Positions 25,901 to 36,100 are shown, counted from the first letter of the stretch. The stretch is 64,000 nt of DNA from Thermoplasmatota archaeon (GCA_030740765.1 JASLWR010000006.1:1-64000), one strand, 5' to 3'. The notes: generated from the sequence alone by a model not told the origin. A program made the numbers and translations.

Positions 25901-26879
25901 ATATCTCAACGGGATCTACCCATCCCAGGAATACTTTTGACCAGGCACAGGGATGACCGGGAGTAACGCCGTTATTCAGGTGACCGCCAGCCCCCATGAG
26001 TCCCCATATACCAATCCCATTGGAATTATAATCAACATCGTAGAGGTCCGGTAGCCCTAGATCATGACCGAACTCGTGGCATATCACTCCTGTGATGTTC
26101 GAACCGAAATAACCGTCCTGGTCCTGAGTCTCGGGCACTATGCTTATGTCCCGTATGGTGGTCCCGTCATCGGTGGAAATGGCTTGACCCAACACGGCCC
26201 ACATCTGGTATTCTCCAACATGATTGGACCAGATATCGTTAGGAGAATCATCCCTTACATCAGACTCCTCCCCTGAACCGGCGTGAATGACAATGAACTT
26301 GCGATATTGGTTGAAATTAATATCGGGATCTGCCTTGATCACGGCGTCATTCACAAGGTTCACATTCCTTTTCGTCCTTTCGTCATTGGCCCCATAATAG
26401 CTCATATTGTTGTCCAGGGTATATATTTGCTCGGTAATATGAGTGTTAACTGTTAAGAGTCCATATGATACCTCATCGTAGTAAGTCTCCATTCTTCCAA
26501 GAATGGAATCAAAATAAGCCATATCGTGTTCAGGGAGCATTGTCCCGTTACCGGTTGTAGTTGAAACATAATCCGTCTGGAACTGTACACGAATGCATAA
26601 AAGGGAAAAGTCGGTCCTTGTGTCTGTACTCCGGCTTCTTTTGGGAATGTTTGATAGGGGTTCGAGGTCATTCACGACCTGATAAGCTGGATCAGAAGCG
26701 AGATTGTTCTTTTTATCGGGATGGGCCGGAAAATAATTTAACGCAGGAACTAAGGATTTTCCCCCTGACTTTGTTTTCTCCGCGCTATCTTCAAATCCAT
26801 TAGTCAACAGAATGGAGAACGGTGCAAGCATCATTGCAACTAATAACACGATAAGGGACCTTTTGAAAAAACGTAACAT
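22989..26879 (-). CDS. Secreted M6-type metalloprotease with NEW3-like domains and membrane anchor
   Basis: A 1296-residue surface protease. Residues 1-29 are a signal peptide. The catalytic domain (about 85-470) carries the zinc motif H-E-F-G-H-x2-G-L-P-D at about 267-277 (ICHEFGHDLGLPDLYD) and an M6 immune-inhibitor-A type context (GLMGAGGH, W-x-H-I-D-E-S). Several beta domains of the NEW3 / NPCBM-associated type follow (about 510-1105). A membrane helix at about 1118-1142 (VLGIIGLVLVLALAAGMFFF) and an acidic, then basic cytosolic tail end the protein. The last 75 residues are odd: they are encoded by hairpin-rich repeat copy B, which is open in this frame, and the original ending appears to resume as KKVRIVKRIDADK. 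Probably degrades external protein. Confidence 0.88.
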   Translation of the reverse strand: MLRFFKRSLIVLLVAMMLAPFSILLTNGFEDSAEKTKSGGKSLVPALNYFPAHPDKKNNLASDPAYQVVNDLEPLSNIPKRSRSTDTRTDFSLLCIRVQFQTDYVSTTTGNGTMLPEHDMAYFDSILGRMETYYDEVSYGLLTVNTHITEQIYTLDNNMSYYGANDERTKRNVNLVNDAVIKADPDINFNQYRKFIVIHAGSGEESDVRDDSPNDIWSNHVGEYQMWAVLGQAISTDDGTTIRDISIVPETQDQDGYFGSNITGVICHEFGHDLGLPDLYDVDYNSNGIGIWGLMGAGGHLNNGVTPGHPCAWSKVFLGWVDPVEISANTETVYIRNIEDYPDIYKIIIPDTDGKQYFLIENRARTGFDYYLPHGGLLIWHIDESVMYENLGGGFTRLDANDINTDPSHKAVDLEEASGTQELDILVNYNNGDSYDPWYSDSIGFTPSSTPNSADYSDRKTEIHFTAISRNANTMTFSVMVEERRLFLTGPQKNSSVALPGEPASFDVTLLTNRETGGATMDWVTLVPGGPDSQWVSFKENPVKIPQKNKEFVTQVYVTVPPDALYLDKFGITISAISNDSTPASETVFLNVTANKITGFSMDLLDDINILPGPGNTTILSLWLNNTGNNEEIYYLSASRTDDEWATIMSVEYMFSLSLDYVDYLIEGRADKKLRDAFELKEIEIDRDAQLLAENGEWILKDRPDEYRIVVNDSALDIYNMNRIGIDSYSRGRVSLHLFAPWESFAGDRCTVTIKMTHNDDEVSVSFNVTVVHVYGISIIPDNTESIGRPHEPIVYNFELINKGNGPDNVSLILSEKKSGWNITYEPRYLVLEAGASGFARVTIYTHDLAPPRDEFIFSMIATSSSGKKVETVPLIVTVEEYDEMAVHLPVVNATLKAGAKSASLVIQLENRGSSDDRYAVVTFQKPEGFTTALTNYPASNIPIDAYGVKFLVLQLSMTGKKEAGTYSFIIGVQSKNNGSLLRKYTLNVTVEEMISIDPTIDSDEMSVRVGRKVTFYVDIENIGNTLVTAHLVQESVPSNLKISIIPEEAVTLRMDKMETIAVEVTALNGISPGVKTLSFVITLKEGSKEHLLDINVRVMADSTEKEPLEETSTSSSNLKIVLGIIGLVLVLALAAGMFFFVRRKKRSDPVLEEEKSPDDGLLTGSTEGELGDTVEVYSDFTVEPEGGNTTPMENRIVIHGPPQEEMQSPKPSVPPPPVIRKTLPMPDKSPLVLCGESTALRCIENASSPSGASSLRVMGNEIHRTLIESPILCREPAGSPSPKKVRIVKRIDADK
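23049..23199. repeat. Hairpin-rich repeat element, copy B (inside coding sequence)
   Basis: Four perfect hairpins within the 3' end of the metalloprotease gene. At 23060-23078 the stem is ATAGAATC / GATTCTAT with a GGA loop. At 23114-23127 it is AGGAGC / GCTCCT. At 23137-23155 it is GATGCATT / AATGCATC with a TTC loop. At 23181-23198 it is GACAAGT / ACTTGTC. The first matches copy A, with compensating changes in the stem. The last, with flanks (20 bases, 23180-23199), recurs exactly in inverted orientation at 52187-52206 in the group II intron. CGGAGCGCAGTGG at 23155-23167 matches a motif shared by copies C and D. Confidence 0.6.
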
Positions 26880-27054
26880 TTGAGTTCACCTGATTGTTAG
26901 TAATCAATTAATTTAATGACATTCTTTATTAGCGTGTATACGAATAATCTTATAGAAGCGAATATATCCGTGGAGATAGTAAAGGGATAATCGCTATATT
27001 ATTCTTTTCGAGAATTACACCCCAGTAGATAAGGAAACGAAAATATCCACACTC

Positions 27055-28305
27055 TTAAATGCGCAATCTTTTCCTGACGTCCTTCATATCCGGCCTTATT
27101 GGTCCGGGCATCTCAAAGAGACCTTCTACCTGTACCAGATCCTTGAATCCATGCCCCGTCACCTCTACCACTACGGTCTCATCTTTGGATATCACTCCCT
27201 CATCCACCAACTTGAACAGTCCCGCAAGAGAGGCAGATCCCGTTGGTTCCGCAAATATTCCCTCATACCTGGCAAGAAGCTTCTGGGCTTCCACAATTGG
27301 CCCGTCCTCCACCCCGATCGCCAGACCGCCGTTCTCCTTCAAGGCCGTGAGAACCCGCTCTCCGTCCCAAGTAAATGGGTCCGCCAATCCAGCGGCGATG
27401 GTCCGGGGCTCCTCCCAGGTTTCAATGGGTTTGTTCTTCCGGAACGCTTTCACCAGGGGAGCGCACCCCGCCCCCTGGACCGCGTGCATCACAGGCAGTT
27501 CATCCACTATATCAAGTTCCTTGTACTCCGAAAAGGCATTATAATTGCCTAGATAAAGACCACCACCACCCAGAGGAATGAGCATGTGGTTCGGGACCAT
27601 ATCTTCGGCGATCTCATAACCGATGGTCTTCGCTCCCTCCATCTGGTATGGATTCAGATGACCGAAACTGGGGATGGGATGGAAACCTAGTTCCTGATAG
27701 CACTTTGTAAGCATCTCCACAGTGGGATCGCCCAGATAACCCTCAGTCCTCCCTACAGGGATTACCTCGGCACCGTAAAGGAGAAGCTGGGCTATCTTGG
27801 AGCGCGGGGCGTCGGCAGGGACGAAAGCCACGCAGCGGATATTTGCCTTTGCCGAACCGGCTGCAAGTGAATTTGCAGCATTCCCTGAGGATGCCGATGC
27901 AACGGTTTCGGCCCCGAATTCCAGAGCGCGGTTGAGACCGACATTGATGGGCCGGTCCTTGAACGAGCCCGTGGGATTGTTGATCTCGTTCTTCAGATAG
28001 AGATGTGGCATGGCGAGCCGTCGGCCCAGGTTCTTCGCATGCACCAGCGGTGTGTTCCCCTCACCAAGGTGCACCAAATTCTTTCGGTTCAGCAGCGGGA
28101 GGAACTCGAAATACCTTTCAATGGACGGGAGGTCCTTTTCCCGGCGAGAAAGCATTTCCTTACGGCTCACCTCAATATCGTTCAGGTTCACTTTTACAAT
28201 AACCTTGCTTCCGCAATCACATTGATATACAAGTTTCTCACAAGGATATTCTGCCCTACAGGCCGGACAAGTGTGCTTGAATTTCTCCACATCTTTCGAA
28301 CTCAT
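27055..28305 (-). CDS. thrC: Threonine synthase
   Basis: A 416-residue PLP-dependent enzyme that converts O-phosphohomoserine to threonine, the last step of threonine synthesis. It has the archaeal form with an N-terminal zinc ribbon (residues 12-36, CPACRAEYPC and CDCGSK). The PLP lysine is in NNPTGSFKDRP (about residues 112-122), and the SASSGNAA and PLGGGGLY phosphate-binding loops are clear. Cysteate synthase is a close relative in some methanogens, but no coenzyme M genes are nearby, so threonine synthase is preferred. The ATG follows GGTGGGGT closely and sits nine bases after the P-type ATPase gene, so they share a transcript. Confidence 0.9.
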   Translation of the reverse strand: MSSKDVEKFKHTCPACRAEYPCEKLVYQCDCGSKVIVKVNLNDIEVSRKEMLSRREKDLPSIERYFEFLPLLNRKNLVHLGEGNTPLVHAKNLGRRLAMPHLYLKNEINNPTGSFKDRPINVGLNRALEFGAETVASASSGNAANSLAAGSAKANIRCVAFVPADAPRSKIAQLLLYGAEVIPVGRTEGYLGDPTVEMLTKCYQELGFHPIPSFGHLNPYQMEGAKTIGYEIAEDMVPNHMLIPLGGGGLYLGNYNAFSEYKELDIVDELPVMHAVQGAGCAPLVKAFRKNKPIETWEEPRTIAAGLADPFTWDGERVLTALKENGGLAIGVEDGPIVEAQKLLARYEGIFAEPTGSASLAGLFKLVDEGVISKDETVVVEVTGHGFKDLVQVEGLFEMPGPIRPDMKDVRKRLRI

Positions 28306-28314
28306 TTACCCCAC

Positions 28315-31092
28315 CTAGAGCCGGTTCCCAATAGCCTTCACGTATATCTCATCCACTGCCAGGATCAGAGAGGACATAATTATTATCGCCAACCAATCAA
28401 AACCGTTCAATGGCACCGTATGGAACAGGTCCTGCAGGAAGGGCACGTAAACGACGCATATCTGTAGAATCAGAGAGAATGAGACTGCCCAGATTATGTA
28501 CTTGTTCGAGAAAAATCCTTTCTTGAAGATCGATTCTTCATCCGACCTGCAGTTGAATACATTGAATAACTGGAACAATACGAATATGGTAAATGCCATG
28601 GTCTGGGCCTTAGCTACACTGTATCCGGCAGCCGCTTGGCTCCCAAAGAATATGTAAAGGGTTCCAATGCACATGAATATACCCAAAAGAAAAACCGAAG
28701 CGAGCATCTTTTTTGATATTATCCCTTTTTTGGGATCGATGGGCGGTCGCTCCATCACGTTTCCCTTGACAGGTTCCATGGCAAGGGCTAGTGCAGGTGG
28801 TCCGTCCATAATTATGTTTATCCATAGAATCTGGGCAGGTAAAAGAGGAAGATCCTTTGAGAAGATGGTCGCCACGAGGATAACCAGGATGGCCCCCACG
28901 CTGGTTGAAAACTGGTATCTTATAAAGCGACGTATATTGTTGTAGATCCTTCTACCGCCCTCTATGGCCCTTTCGATGGTACCGAAGTTATCGTCGGTGA
29001 GGATCATGTCCGAGGCTTCCTTGGCCACATCGGTCCCGGTGATGCCCATGGATATGCCGATATCGGCCTTGGTCAATGCAGGGGCGTCGTTCACACCATC
29101 CCCGGTCATGGCCACCACGTGCCCCTTCTTTTTCAGTGCGGATATCACCGATAGCTTGTGAGCCGGTACGGCCATAGCGAAAACACGTATCCCCTCTACT
29201 CTTTTCTCAAGTTCCTTCTGGCTCATCTTTTCCAGTTCGGGCCCGGTGAGAACTTGATTGCTTTTTGTAATAATCCCCAACTCTTTACCTATGGTAACAG
29301 CAGTTGGTTTCTGATCCCCGGTTATCATAACCACCCTGACGCCCGCTCTCTTGCATAAGCGGACAGCCTCCTTTGTAGCTTTTCGGGGTGGATCGATCAT
29401 ACCGACGAGACCTAAGAATACCAGGTCTTTCTCCATTTCGTCCCGATCGTGGAAATGGATGAATTGATAAGGGGATGGGGCCTTAGAAACATCTATCTTC
29501 TTGTATGCCACTGCAAGTACACGCATGGCTTCTCCGGCAAGCTTGTTGTTCATCCGGATCATTTTTTTCTTGTCCTTTCCACCGAATGGAATTATCTTCC
29601 CATCCTTAGATATTTTGTTACATCGCCCCGTTATCACTGAAGGCGCACCCTTGACGAACAGAAAGAATTCGTCATCGATCCGGTGTACCACGGACATTCT
29701 CTTCAAGGCGCTATCGAAGGTGAATTCTTTGATTCGCTCATAGCGTTTTCTGGTATCGAGATCGACACCACCTTTCATTCCCAGCACCAACATGGCATTC
29801 TCGGTGGAATCACCTATTGGTTTGGAAACATCACCGTGACATTTGTTTTCACTCTCGCCCATGACTGAATTGTTACAAAGAACGACTGTTCGGAGGATCG
29901 TTTCAAGGGTTTTGCATTTTTTGGGGTCAAGGGATTTCCCATCCATCAAGAACTTCCCGGTAGTATCATAGCCTTCTCCAGTGACGGATATGAATTTATC
30001 GTCAAAGTACATCTCTCTTGCAGTCATTTCATTCCGGGTCAGGGTGCCGGTTTTGTCAGTGCATATTACGGTTGTACCACCCAGAGTTTCAACGCTTGGT
30101 ATGTTGCGGATTATGGCATTCTTCTTGGCCATTTCCTGGATCCCGATAGCCAACGTTACGATCACGATAACGGGCAATCCCTCGGGAATGACTGCCACCG
30201 CCAGGCTGATACTTGTCAACAGAAATCGATGAATGGTAGAAGTTTCGGTAATTGTCTCCCAGTGCGATATTATATTGATCACGAGAACGATGAAACAGAC
30301 AATACCGGCATAGAGGGCGATCTGTTTCCCGAGTTTATCAAGCCTTTTCTGTAGCGGCGTCATCTCGGTCTCTGATGATTGGACGAGAGTAGCTATCTTC
30401 CCTATCTCCGTTTTCATTCCAGTACGCACAACCACGGCTTTACCGTTCCCTCCAGTGACTATCGTTGTGGAAAACAGCATGTTCTTCTGCTTGGACAGGG
30501 GTAATTCCTCGATATAGGCCACAACATCCTTGGAGACCGATACCGATTCACCGGTTAGGGCGGATTCGTCCACACGGAGGTTATTGGCATCCATGAGATA
30601 GGCATCGGCAGGGACCTTGACCCCCTCGTCGACGATTATCACATCCCCCGGAACCAGCTCTTCTGCGGGAATCTCCTCCTCCTTTCCGTCTCTTTGCACC
30701 CTGGCTCTGGGATTCGCCATCTGTTTAAGTGCGTCCATGGCCTTTTCCGCGCGAAATTCCTGGAAAAATCCCACTATCGCATTGATGGTAATTACAACAA
30801 GGATCACTATTGTATCGCTTAGCTTTATGAGAAGCGAACCTTCATCCGAATTAAGTCCGATAAATGCCGAGGCAATGGCCGCAAGGATCAAAATAATTAT
30901 TAGAATGCCCTTGAACTGTTCAAGAAATTTTATTATCAAGGACTTTTTTTTTACTTCCGCAAGTCTGTTGGGTCCGTGTTCAATCAGCCTTTTCTTTGCT
31001 TCGTCCTGAGAGAGACCTTCTTGCGATGTATCAAGATCTTTCAGTGTAAGGAATAAACCTTTCCGGTACCATTGATCTTCCTCGAAACCCAA
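28315..31092 (-). CDS. Calcium-type P-type ATPase
   Basis: A 925-residue P-type cation pump of the P2 (SERCA/PMCA-like) group. Landmarks in order are the N-terminal cation-ATPase domain, the actuator motif T-G-E-S (LTGESVSVSK, about residue 180), the membrane motif I-P-E-G-L-P-V (about 310), the phosphorylation site D-K-T-G-T-L-T (about 346), the K-G-A-P nucleotide motif (about 485), the hinge M-T-G-D-G-V-N-D-A-P-A-L (about 660) and six C-terminal membrane helices with N-I-I-M-D-G-P-P-A-L. Length and motifs are standard. PEGL favours calcium as substrate; this is inference. It starts with TTG behind AGGTGA. Cotranscribed with threonine synthase, without an obvious functional link. Confidence 0.92.
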   Translation of the reverse strand: MGFEEDQWYRKGLFLTLKDLDTSQEGLSQDEAKKRLIEHGPNRLAEVKKKSLIIKFLEQFKGILIIILILAAIASAFIGLNSDEGSLLIKLSDTIVILVVITINAIVGFFQEFRAEKAMDALKQMANPRARVQRDGKEEEIPAEELVPGDVIIVDEGVKVPADAYLMDANNLRVDESALTGESVSVSKDVVAYIEELPLSKQKNMLFSTTIVTGGNGKAVVVRTGMKTEIGKIATLVQSSETEMTPLQKRLDKLGKQIALYAGIVCFIVLVINIISHWETITETSTIHRFLLTSISLAVAVIPEGLPVIVIVTLAIGIQEMAKKNAIIRNIPSVETLGGTTVICTDKTGTLTRNEMTAREMYFDDKFISVTGEGYDTTGKFLMDGKSLDPKKCKTLETILRTVVLCNNSVMGESENKCHGDVSKPIGDSTENAMLVLGMKGGVDLDTRKRYERIKEFTFDSALKRMSVVHRIDDEFFLFVKGAPSVITGRCNKISKDGKIIPFGGKDKKKMIRMNNKLAGEAMRVLAVAYKKIDVSKAPSPYQFIHFHDRDEMEKDLVFLGLVGMIDPPRKATKEAVRLCKRAGVRVVMITGDQKPTAVTIGKELGIITKSNQVLTGPELEKMSQKELEKRVEGIRVFAMAVPAHKLSVISALKKKGHVVAMTGDGVNDAPALTKADIGISMGITGTDVAKEASDMILTDDNFGTIERAIEGGRRIYNNIRRFIRYQFSTSVGAILVILVATIFSKDLPLLPAQILWINIIMDGPPALALAMEPVKGNVMERPPIDPKKGIISKKMLASVFLLGIFMCIGTLYIFFGSQAAAGYSVAKAQTMAFTIFVLFQLFNVFNCRSDEESIFKKGFFSNKYIIWAVSFSLILQICVVYVPFLQDLFHTVPLNGFDWLAIIIMSSLILAVDEIYVKAIGNRL

Positions 31093-31130
31093 TATTTCAC
31101 CTATCTCAGGTAATTATTATAAAAAAAGTC

Positions 31131-31463
31131 TTAGGCCATCTCTTCGATTACTCCGATTATGTCCTTAATCATTTCTTTTATCTTCTGGTTCGAAATCTCC
31201 GAGATCTTACGAACTCTCCCGTCCACCCCTCTATGCCTTATCCGAAGCTTGTTCCCCTCCACAAAGGGGGGTTTCAAAAAAGAAACCCTGACAGATCCAT
31301 GATTGTCCGGTACGTGAATATCGACATACTTTGGCCTCCACTTGAAGACCTTGTCCTTTTCAAGAGCGATATATATACTCTGATTGGCGGGAAGTTCATG
31401 ACCGCAAAAAAAGCATACATCGACATTATCGAGATTCTCTTTACTACATTTAGGACAATACAT
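31131..31463 (-). CDS. Zinc-ribbon protein with C-terminal alpha/beta domain
   Basis: A 110-residue soluble protein with an N-terminal zinc ribbon (residues 3-23, CPKCSKENLDNVDVCFFCG) followed by a basic beta-rich domain and a C-terminal helix (IKEMIKDIIGVIEEMA). The family is not recognised. Start ATG at 31463; a TATA-like box (31484-31492) is 21-29 bases upstream with no ribosome binding site, which indicates a leaderless transcript. It lies just upstream of the P-ATPase gene in the same direction, so it may be transcribed with it. The zinc ribbon plus basic domain suggests nucleic-acid or ribosome binding, unproven. Confidence 0.7.
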   Translation of the reverse strand: MYCPKCSKENLDNVDVCFFCGHELPANQSIYIALEKDKVFKWRPKYVDIHVPDNHGSVRVSFLKPPFVEGNKLRIRHRGVDGRVRKISEISNQKIKEMIKDIIGVIEEMA

Positions 31464-31483
31464 TGAAGCGGCATGGAAATATC

Positions 31484-31492
31484 CATATAAAA
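31484..31492 (-). promoter_or_regulatory. TATA box of leaderless zinc-ribbon gene
   Basis: On the minus strand this reads TTTATATGG, centred 25 bases before the ATG at 31463, the normal archaeal spacing from TATA box to transcription start. No Shine-Dalgarno site lies between, so transcription probably starts at the initiation codon. Confidence 0.5.
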
Positions 31493-31589
31493 AACTAACC
31501 GAAAAAACCCTTTTTAAGAAATTTATATGACGGTTTTCACTGGCATACTGGGAATGCCGGAATTATTTATCCGTAGGAAACAGCAGAAT

Positions 31590-31787
31590 GCCCGCTTCGC
31601 TCCGGTGACTTTTCAAGTCCCCTGCACCCTCGGGAGTACTCCCTACGGGTACACCCGTTTTTAAACGGGGGATGAATGCTCCTGTAGCCACACTTGGCGA
31701 AGGAGCAGCAATGCCGTAAGTATTGCGTAGTGAAACGGGCTTCTTTGGATGTTTCCGAGGATGATACCCACATTTTCAAATGTGGGT
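31590..31787. repeat. Hairpin-rich repeat element, copy C
   Basis: Non-coding stretch made of short hairpins. At 31607-31619 the stem is GACTT / AAGTC with a TTC loop. At 31632-31643 there is the palindrome GGGAGTACTCCC. At 31654-31669 the stem is CCCGTTT / AAACGGG, at 31708-31726 it is GCAAT / ATTGC, and at 31766-31787 it is ACCCACATTT / AAATGTGGGT. The inverted motif CGCTTCGCTCCGG (31593-31605) corresponds to CGGAGYGAAGYGG in copies B and D. GCAATGCC followed by GTATTGCG is shared on the same strand with copy D at about 39593-39615. The flanks 31493-31589 and 31788-31860 show nothing else. Confidence 0.55.
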
Positions 31788-31860
31788 TGTTCATTTGGCG
31801 CAAATTATATTTAGCAGATCAATTGTTAATATTTAGAAATAATCGGAATAGGTGAAGGAT

Positions 31861-32460
31861 ATGTATGACCTGGAAGACGGCAGGATGGCAATTGCTCTTG
31901 CGAGAGCCGAGCTGGACCGACACTTTAAGATAAGGGAAATCGAGTCTGAAAAACTTCCGGAGAAATTTTCGGAAAAGTCAGGTGTATTCGTCACATTGAG
32001 CCGATTTCCATCGAAGGAACTGAGGGGTTGCATAGGATATGTTATGCCCGTTATGAAACTGAAGAAGGCCATCTGCGATAATGCGTTGAATGCCGCTCTC
32101 GAGGATCCGCGCTTCCCGGCTCTGCGCAAGGAGGAACTCGATAGAATTGTGGTGGAAATATCGCTTCTCACAGTTCCTGAAAAGATAAAATATTCATCTC
32201 CGGAGGAATTGCTAAACAGGATACAGATCGGAAAGGACGGCCTCATCATGGAAAAATCCTTTTTCAAGGGACTGCTTTTACCGCAGGTTCCGGTGGAATG
32301 GGGATGGGACGTGGAGGAGTTTCTTAGCCATACCTGTATGAAGGCAGGGCTTTCCTCGAACACATGGAGGAAGGGAGAGGTGACGATAAAGAAGTTTTCC
32401 GCCGCGGTGTTCTCCGAGAAATCCCCAAGAGGGAAAGTCATTGAAAAGGAACTCCTATGA
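31861..32460 (+). CDS. AMMECR1-domain protein
   Basis: A 199-residue member of the AMMECR1 family (TIGR00296), universal in archaea and eukaryotes, whose biochemical role is still unsettled. The hallmark L-R-G-C-I-G is present (SKELRGCIGYVMPV, about residues 55-68), as are A-A-L-E-D-P-R-F and the strand V-E-I-S-L-L-T-x-P-E, and W-x-x-E-x-F-L-x-x-T/K-C-x-K-A-G-L. Length matches the family. The ATG at 31861 follows GGTGA by five bases; the GTG at 31852 overlaps that site. The stop lies 12 bases before the export-protein gene, so they form an operon. Confidence 0.93.
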   Translation: MYDLEDGRMAIALARAELDRHFKIREIESEKLPEKFSEKSGVFVTLSRFPSKELRGCIGYVMPVMKLKKAICDNALNAALEDPRFPALRKEELDRIVVEISLLTVPEKIKYSSPEELLNRIQIGKDGLIMEKSFFKGLLLPQVPVEWGWDVEEFLSHTCMKAGLSSNTWRKGEVTIKKFSAAVFSEKSPRGKVIEKELL

Positions 32461-32472
32461 GGGTGCGATCCA

Positions 32473-33072
32473 TTGACAATAACACAACCGGTTTTAGACA
32501 TATTATTGATATTTCCCGGCTGGCTATCCACCATGATGATCGCCATGCTTCCCATTTTCGAGCTGAGGGGTTCTATCCCGGTAGCCATTGGGGTTTTTAA
32601 GTTACCGTGGTGGGAATCGTATATATATTCTGTTATCGGAAACATGGTTCCCGTTCCGTTCATACTGCTGTTATCAGATCCGGTGGTTCGTTTTTTCAGT
32701 CGTTTCAAATACAGTAAAAAGTTTTTTGACTATATCCTTGAGAAAACCCGGAAGAGAACGGGAAAGAAGATCGAACGCTACGAGTCACTGGCCCTGGTGC
32801 TTTTCGTGGCAATACCCCTACCAGTGACGGGTGCATGGACCGGCGCCATAGCCGCCTGGCTATTTGAAATTGAATTCAAAAAGGCAATGGCATGCGTATT
32901 TTTGGGGGTATTGATAGCGGGAGCCGTGGTGACCGCTGCATATCACTCGGCCCGATTTCTGCTGGATTACTCGATGCTGGGCTTTGTAGGAACAATCATA
33001 CTCCTGATAATTTTTTACATCGTATATCGGCTGTTGATCAAACGGAACAATGGTATGGACCACGACAAATAA
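32473..33072 (+). CDS. Small multidrug export-type membrane protein (COG2426)
   Basis: A 199-residue integral membrane protein of the Sm_multidrug_ex family (PF06695 / COG2426). The family pattern is P-x-F-E-L-R-G-S-I-P-x-A (MLPIFELRGSIPVAIGVFKL, about residues 25-45) followed by G-N-M-V-P-V-P-F and a second half with A-I-P-L-P-V-T-G-A-W-T-G-A. Four to five membrane helices are predicted, with a basic loop (KTRKRTGKKIERYE-like) between halves. Start TTG at 32473 with GGGTG seven to eight bases upstream. The family name implies export, but substrates are not established. It lies downstream of AMMECR1. Confidence 0.88.
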   Translation: MTITQPVLDILLIFPGWLSTMMIAMLPIFELRGSIPVAIGVFKLPWWESYIYSVIGNMVPVPFILLLSDPVVRFFSRFKYSKKFFDYILEKTRKRTGKKIERYESLALVLFVAIPLPVTGAWTGAIAAWLFEIEFKKAMACVFLGVLIAGAVVTAAYHSARFLLDYSMLGFVGTIILLIIFYIVYRLLIKRNNGMDHDK

Positions 33073-33121
33073 GCGACAATATCTTAATATAACGAATAAC
33101 TTTATTACGAATGGTGTTGAA

Positions 33122-36100
33122 ATGAAAAAAATTAATGAATTTCCATTAACCCGCTTAATGTCAGTGTTGACGATCTTTATTTTCATCTTTCCCGGTATCT
33201 CCTTTTTTTTTGACACATCGGCAATTGCGGAAAATAGGGCAGTACCACCACTACCTCTACAAAACCCCGCTGGAGCTGTATTGGACAATAACGAGTATTT
33301 TGAATGGGTCGAATACTCAATCCGGGATGGTGATGACGACGGGAAGAACGATAGGGTGAAAATAAGCTTTGGCGTGCTGACCGATGGAATAACCGAGCGA
33401 GTGCGGGTCAACATGACCGTAAGCAACAATACTGGAGATATTGTAAAAAGAGACATGATGGAATTCAATGCTCGTAGGCGTGGGGCGAACCTAACGGACA
33501 CCTACTTCGAATACAAGGTAGGGACCACAGGCATATATAATTTCAATCTCACCCTTTCCGATATCGCCCATGACAAGGTGGAAGATCACAGCAACCGGAC
33601 CAACGTGAGCCTGTATTTCAACAGCCGCAGGTACTCCCTGTCACTGTCGGCCATCGTGGACGACTTCAACGGTAACGGAACGGCAAACGACGTTCTCGTA
33701 ATTTGCACCGATAAGGAATCTCTTCCGGTATTGAACGCAAGTATTCTCATAGATGGAATGTTAGAGGGATTGACCGATGAAAGAGGAAAGATTTACATTT
33801 ATAACCTCTCAGGACAACACCACGAGGCAGATGCTTTCTATTCGATTTATCACGCGAATACGGATTTCGATATCTCGCAACCCAGACCGGCCATGTTACT
33901 GGTCGATCCGGAACCGATGGATTTTGACGGGGACAGCTATCACGATGACCTGCGCGTATATGCGACTCTCCCTGACTCAAGCCCTGCAATAGGAGCAATC
34001 GTACAGGTTGGAGGATCGTACGTTGGTCTCATTGGAGTGGAAGGATGGGCGCAGTTCGAGAACATCAGCCAGGGGGACTATAGTGTCCGTGTTTCATATC
34101 AATTACCCCGAACGGCGATAGTTTCATACTCGTATTTTTATGCGGAAGGACCCCTGATCACCGAGTATGATATGAATTTTTATAGCATTTATGCCAGGAT
34201 CACAAATGCGGACGGCGGCAGTTCGAATAACGATCTTGAGATATACTGTGATGTGGATATCAGCGACGATGTCACAGCACAGGTACATATTAACGCAACG
34301 GTTTTTAACCAATGGGCCGAAAAGACAGCCTTTGCCAACACGAGTTATATGGCGACTGGTTGGGAGTACGATGACCAATATATATATATTTACAATCTCT
34401 CGGAAGGGTATCACACGGTGCGGTGCGAGCTTTTCGATCACAACTGGACCCTTCGGGACGTTCGAACGCAGACGGATGTGACGGTCTATGGTAATGACAC
34501 GCCCATTAACGTCGACAAGATGGTAGACGATCTCGACGGCGGGGGTTCCATGAACGACGTATTGTTCTATGCGCACCTGAAGTACCAAGATGAGGTCAAT
34601 GCTACTATAAAGATATTTTTCAGTTCGAACGATACCGAATTCAATTCCACCTTAACCGATAAGTGGGGTATGTCATGGGTCGACAATCTACCCGAGGGAG
34701 AATATTATTTCGAGGCATATCGGGCTCAAGGAGAACTAGCTGATTTTGGCAATTTCACCATTTACAACCGCATTCTGCAGACCTTTCAGACAATGGAACA
34801 TCTCAGGGATCAATCCGGGGACGGATTCCACGATGATTTTGTCATCTATGCTTACGACGATCAGGGACGTCCGGATATCTTGACCCAGGTGACAATATAT
34901 GAGAAAGAGAGTGGTTATATTATTAGACAGGGATGGACCAGGGGAAATTTACTGGGACCGGGATATTTCATCGCCGAGAATCTTTATACTGGTGATTACG
35001 TGTTTACGGCAGTCCACGTAGGGCCAGTGTTCGAGAAGAACATCTCATCGGGATTAATTCATTCCTACCATGATTGGCATTACTACTACATGCCTCTATT
35101 CATGGATGTAGAGGTCTTTGACGGGAATAACTCGGGGTATCGGGATGACGTTTTAATAAAAGTTAACGATTCGGAAGGCCAACCAATGAATCGAACTTCC
35201 GTAAGTATATCGAATAACTATATGTTCGAAGAAAAACTTACAAATGAAAACGGTACCGTGATCTTTTACAATCTACCTGGTGGAAATTATCGAACGTATT
35301 CGGAGAATTATCGCAACGATCCACCCATGAGGGGCGAATCCACCTTTATTTCAAATGGACCCGTTGCCATCAGATTCGGTTATTTCATTGATTATATTCG
35401 CTGTGGTGATGAAGATTTCCGGAGAAACGATATTTCAATAGCAGGCCGCGTTTATTCAAGCGCAGACGGCTGGGAGAACATCACCGTGCTTATGAACATG
35501 ACATATGAATCCAACGGAACGGTTCATTCTTTTGAAAATCGCACGTTTCTGGGTGATGGTTACAATTGGATGGTGTACAACCTTAAAGACGTTGGTTATG
35601 AGGAATATTCGATATCACTGATTCTTCTGGATGGCAATCACAGTCAAATAGCGATAATGAATTTTACAAATATAGTGGTATACGAGGCAAAACCGATACT
35701 GAATACTTACGCAATATTAATGGATGCCAAATGGCTATACCTTAGGGCCGCGTATGCCGGTGAAACCTTCTTCCAGTCCACGTTCGAGTTATACAATTCA
35801 ACAGGTCTCGTGAATCGTACCAGGAATGTCGAACGACAATATTTCGGAGATCTATATCCTGACGATTATCGATGGAACATAACAGAAGAATCCCTTAACC
35901 TGACCGATCACGGTGAGTTGTTGATCGATGGCAATTACACCTTTTCTTCTTATTTGCGAGATTATGATTTTGATGGTTACTATGATGATTTTTATTTGTC
36001 CATCAGGTACACGAATCGCACACGGGTAGATAACGCCGAAGTAAGGGTATACGATGCAAACGGCTTACTCCTTACCACTGGAAACACTTCCGGGGGTTTC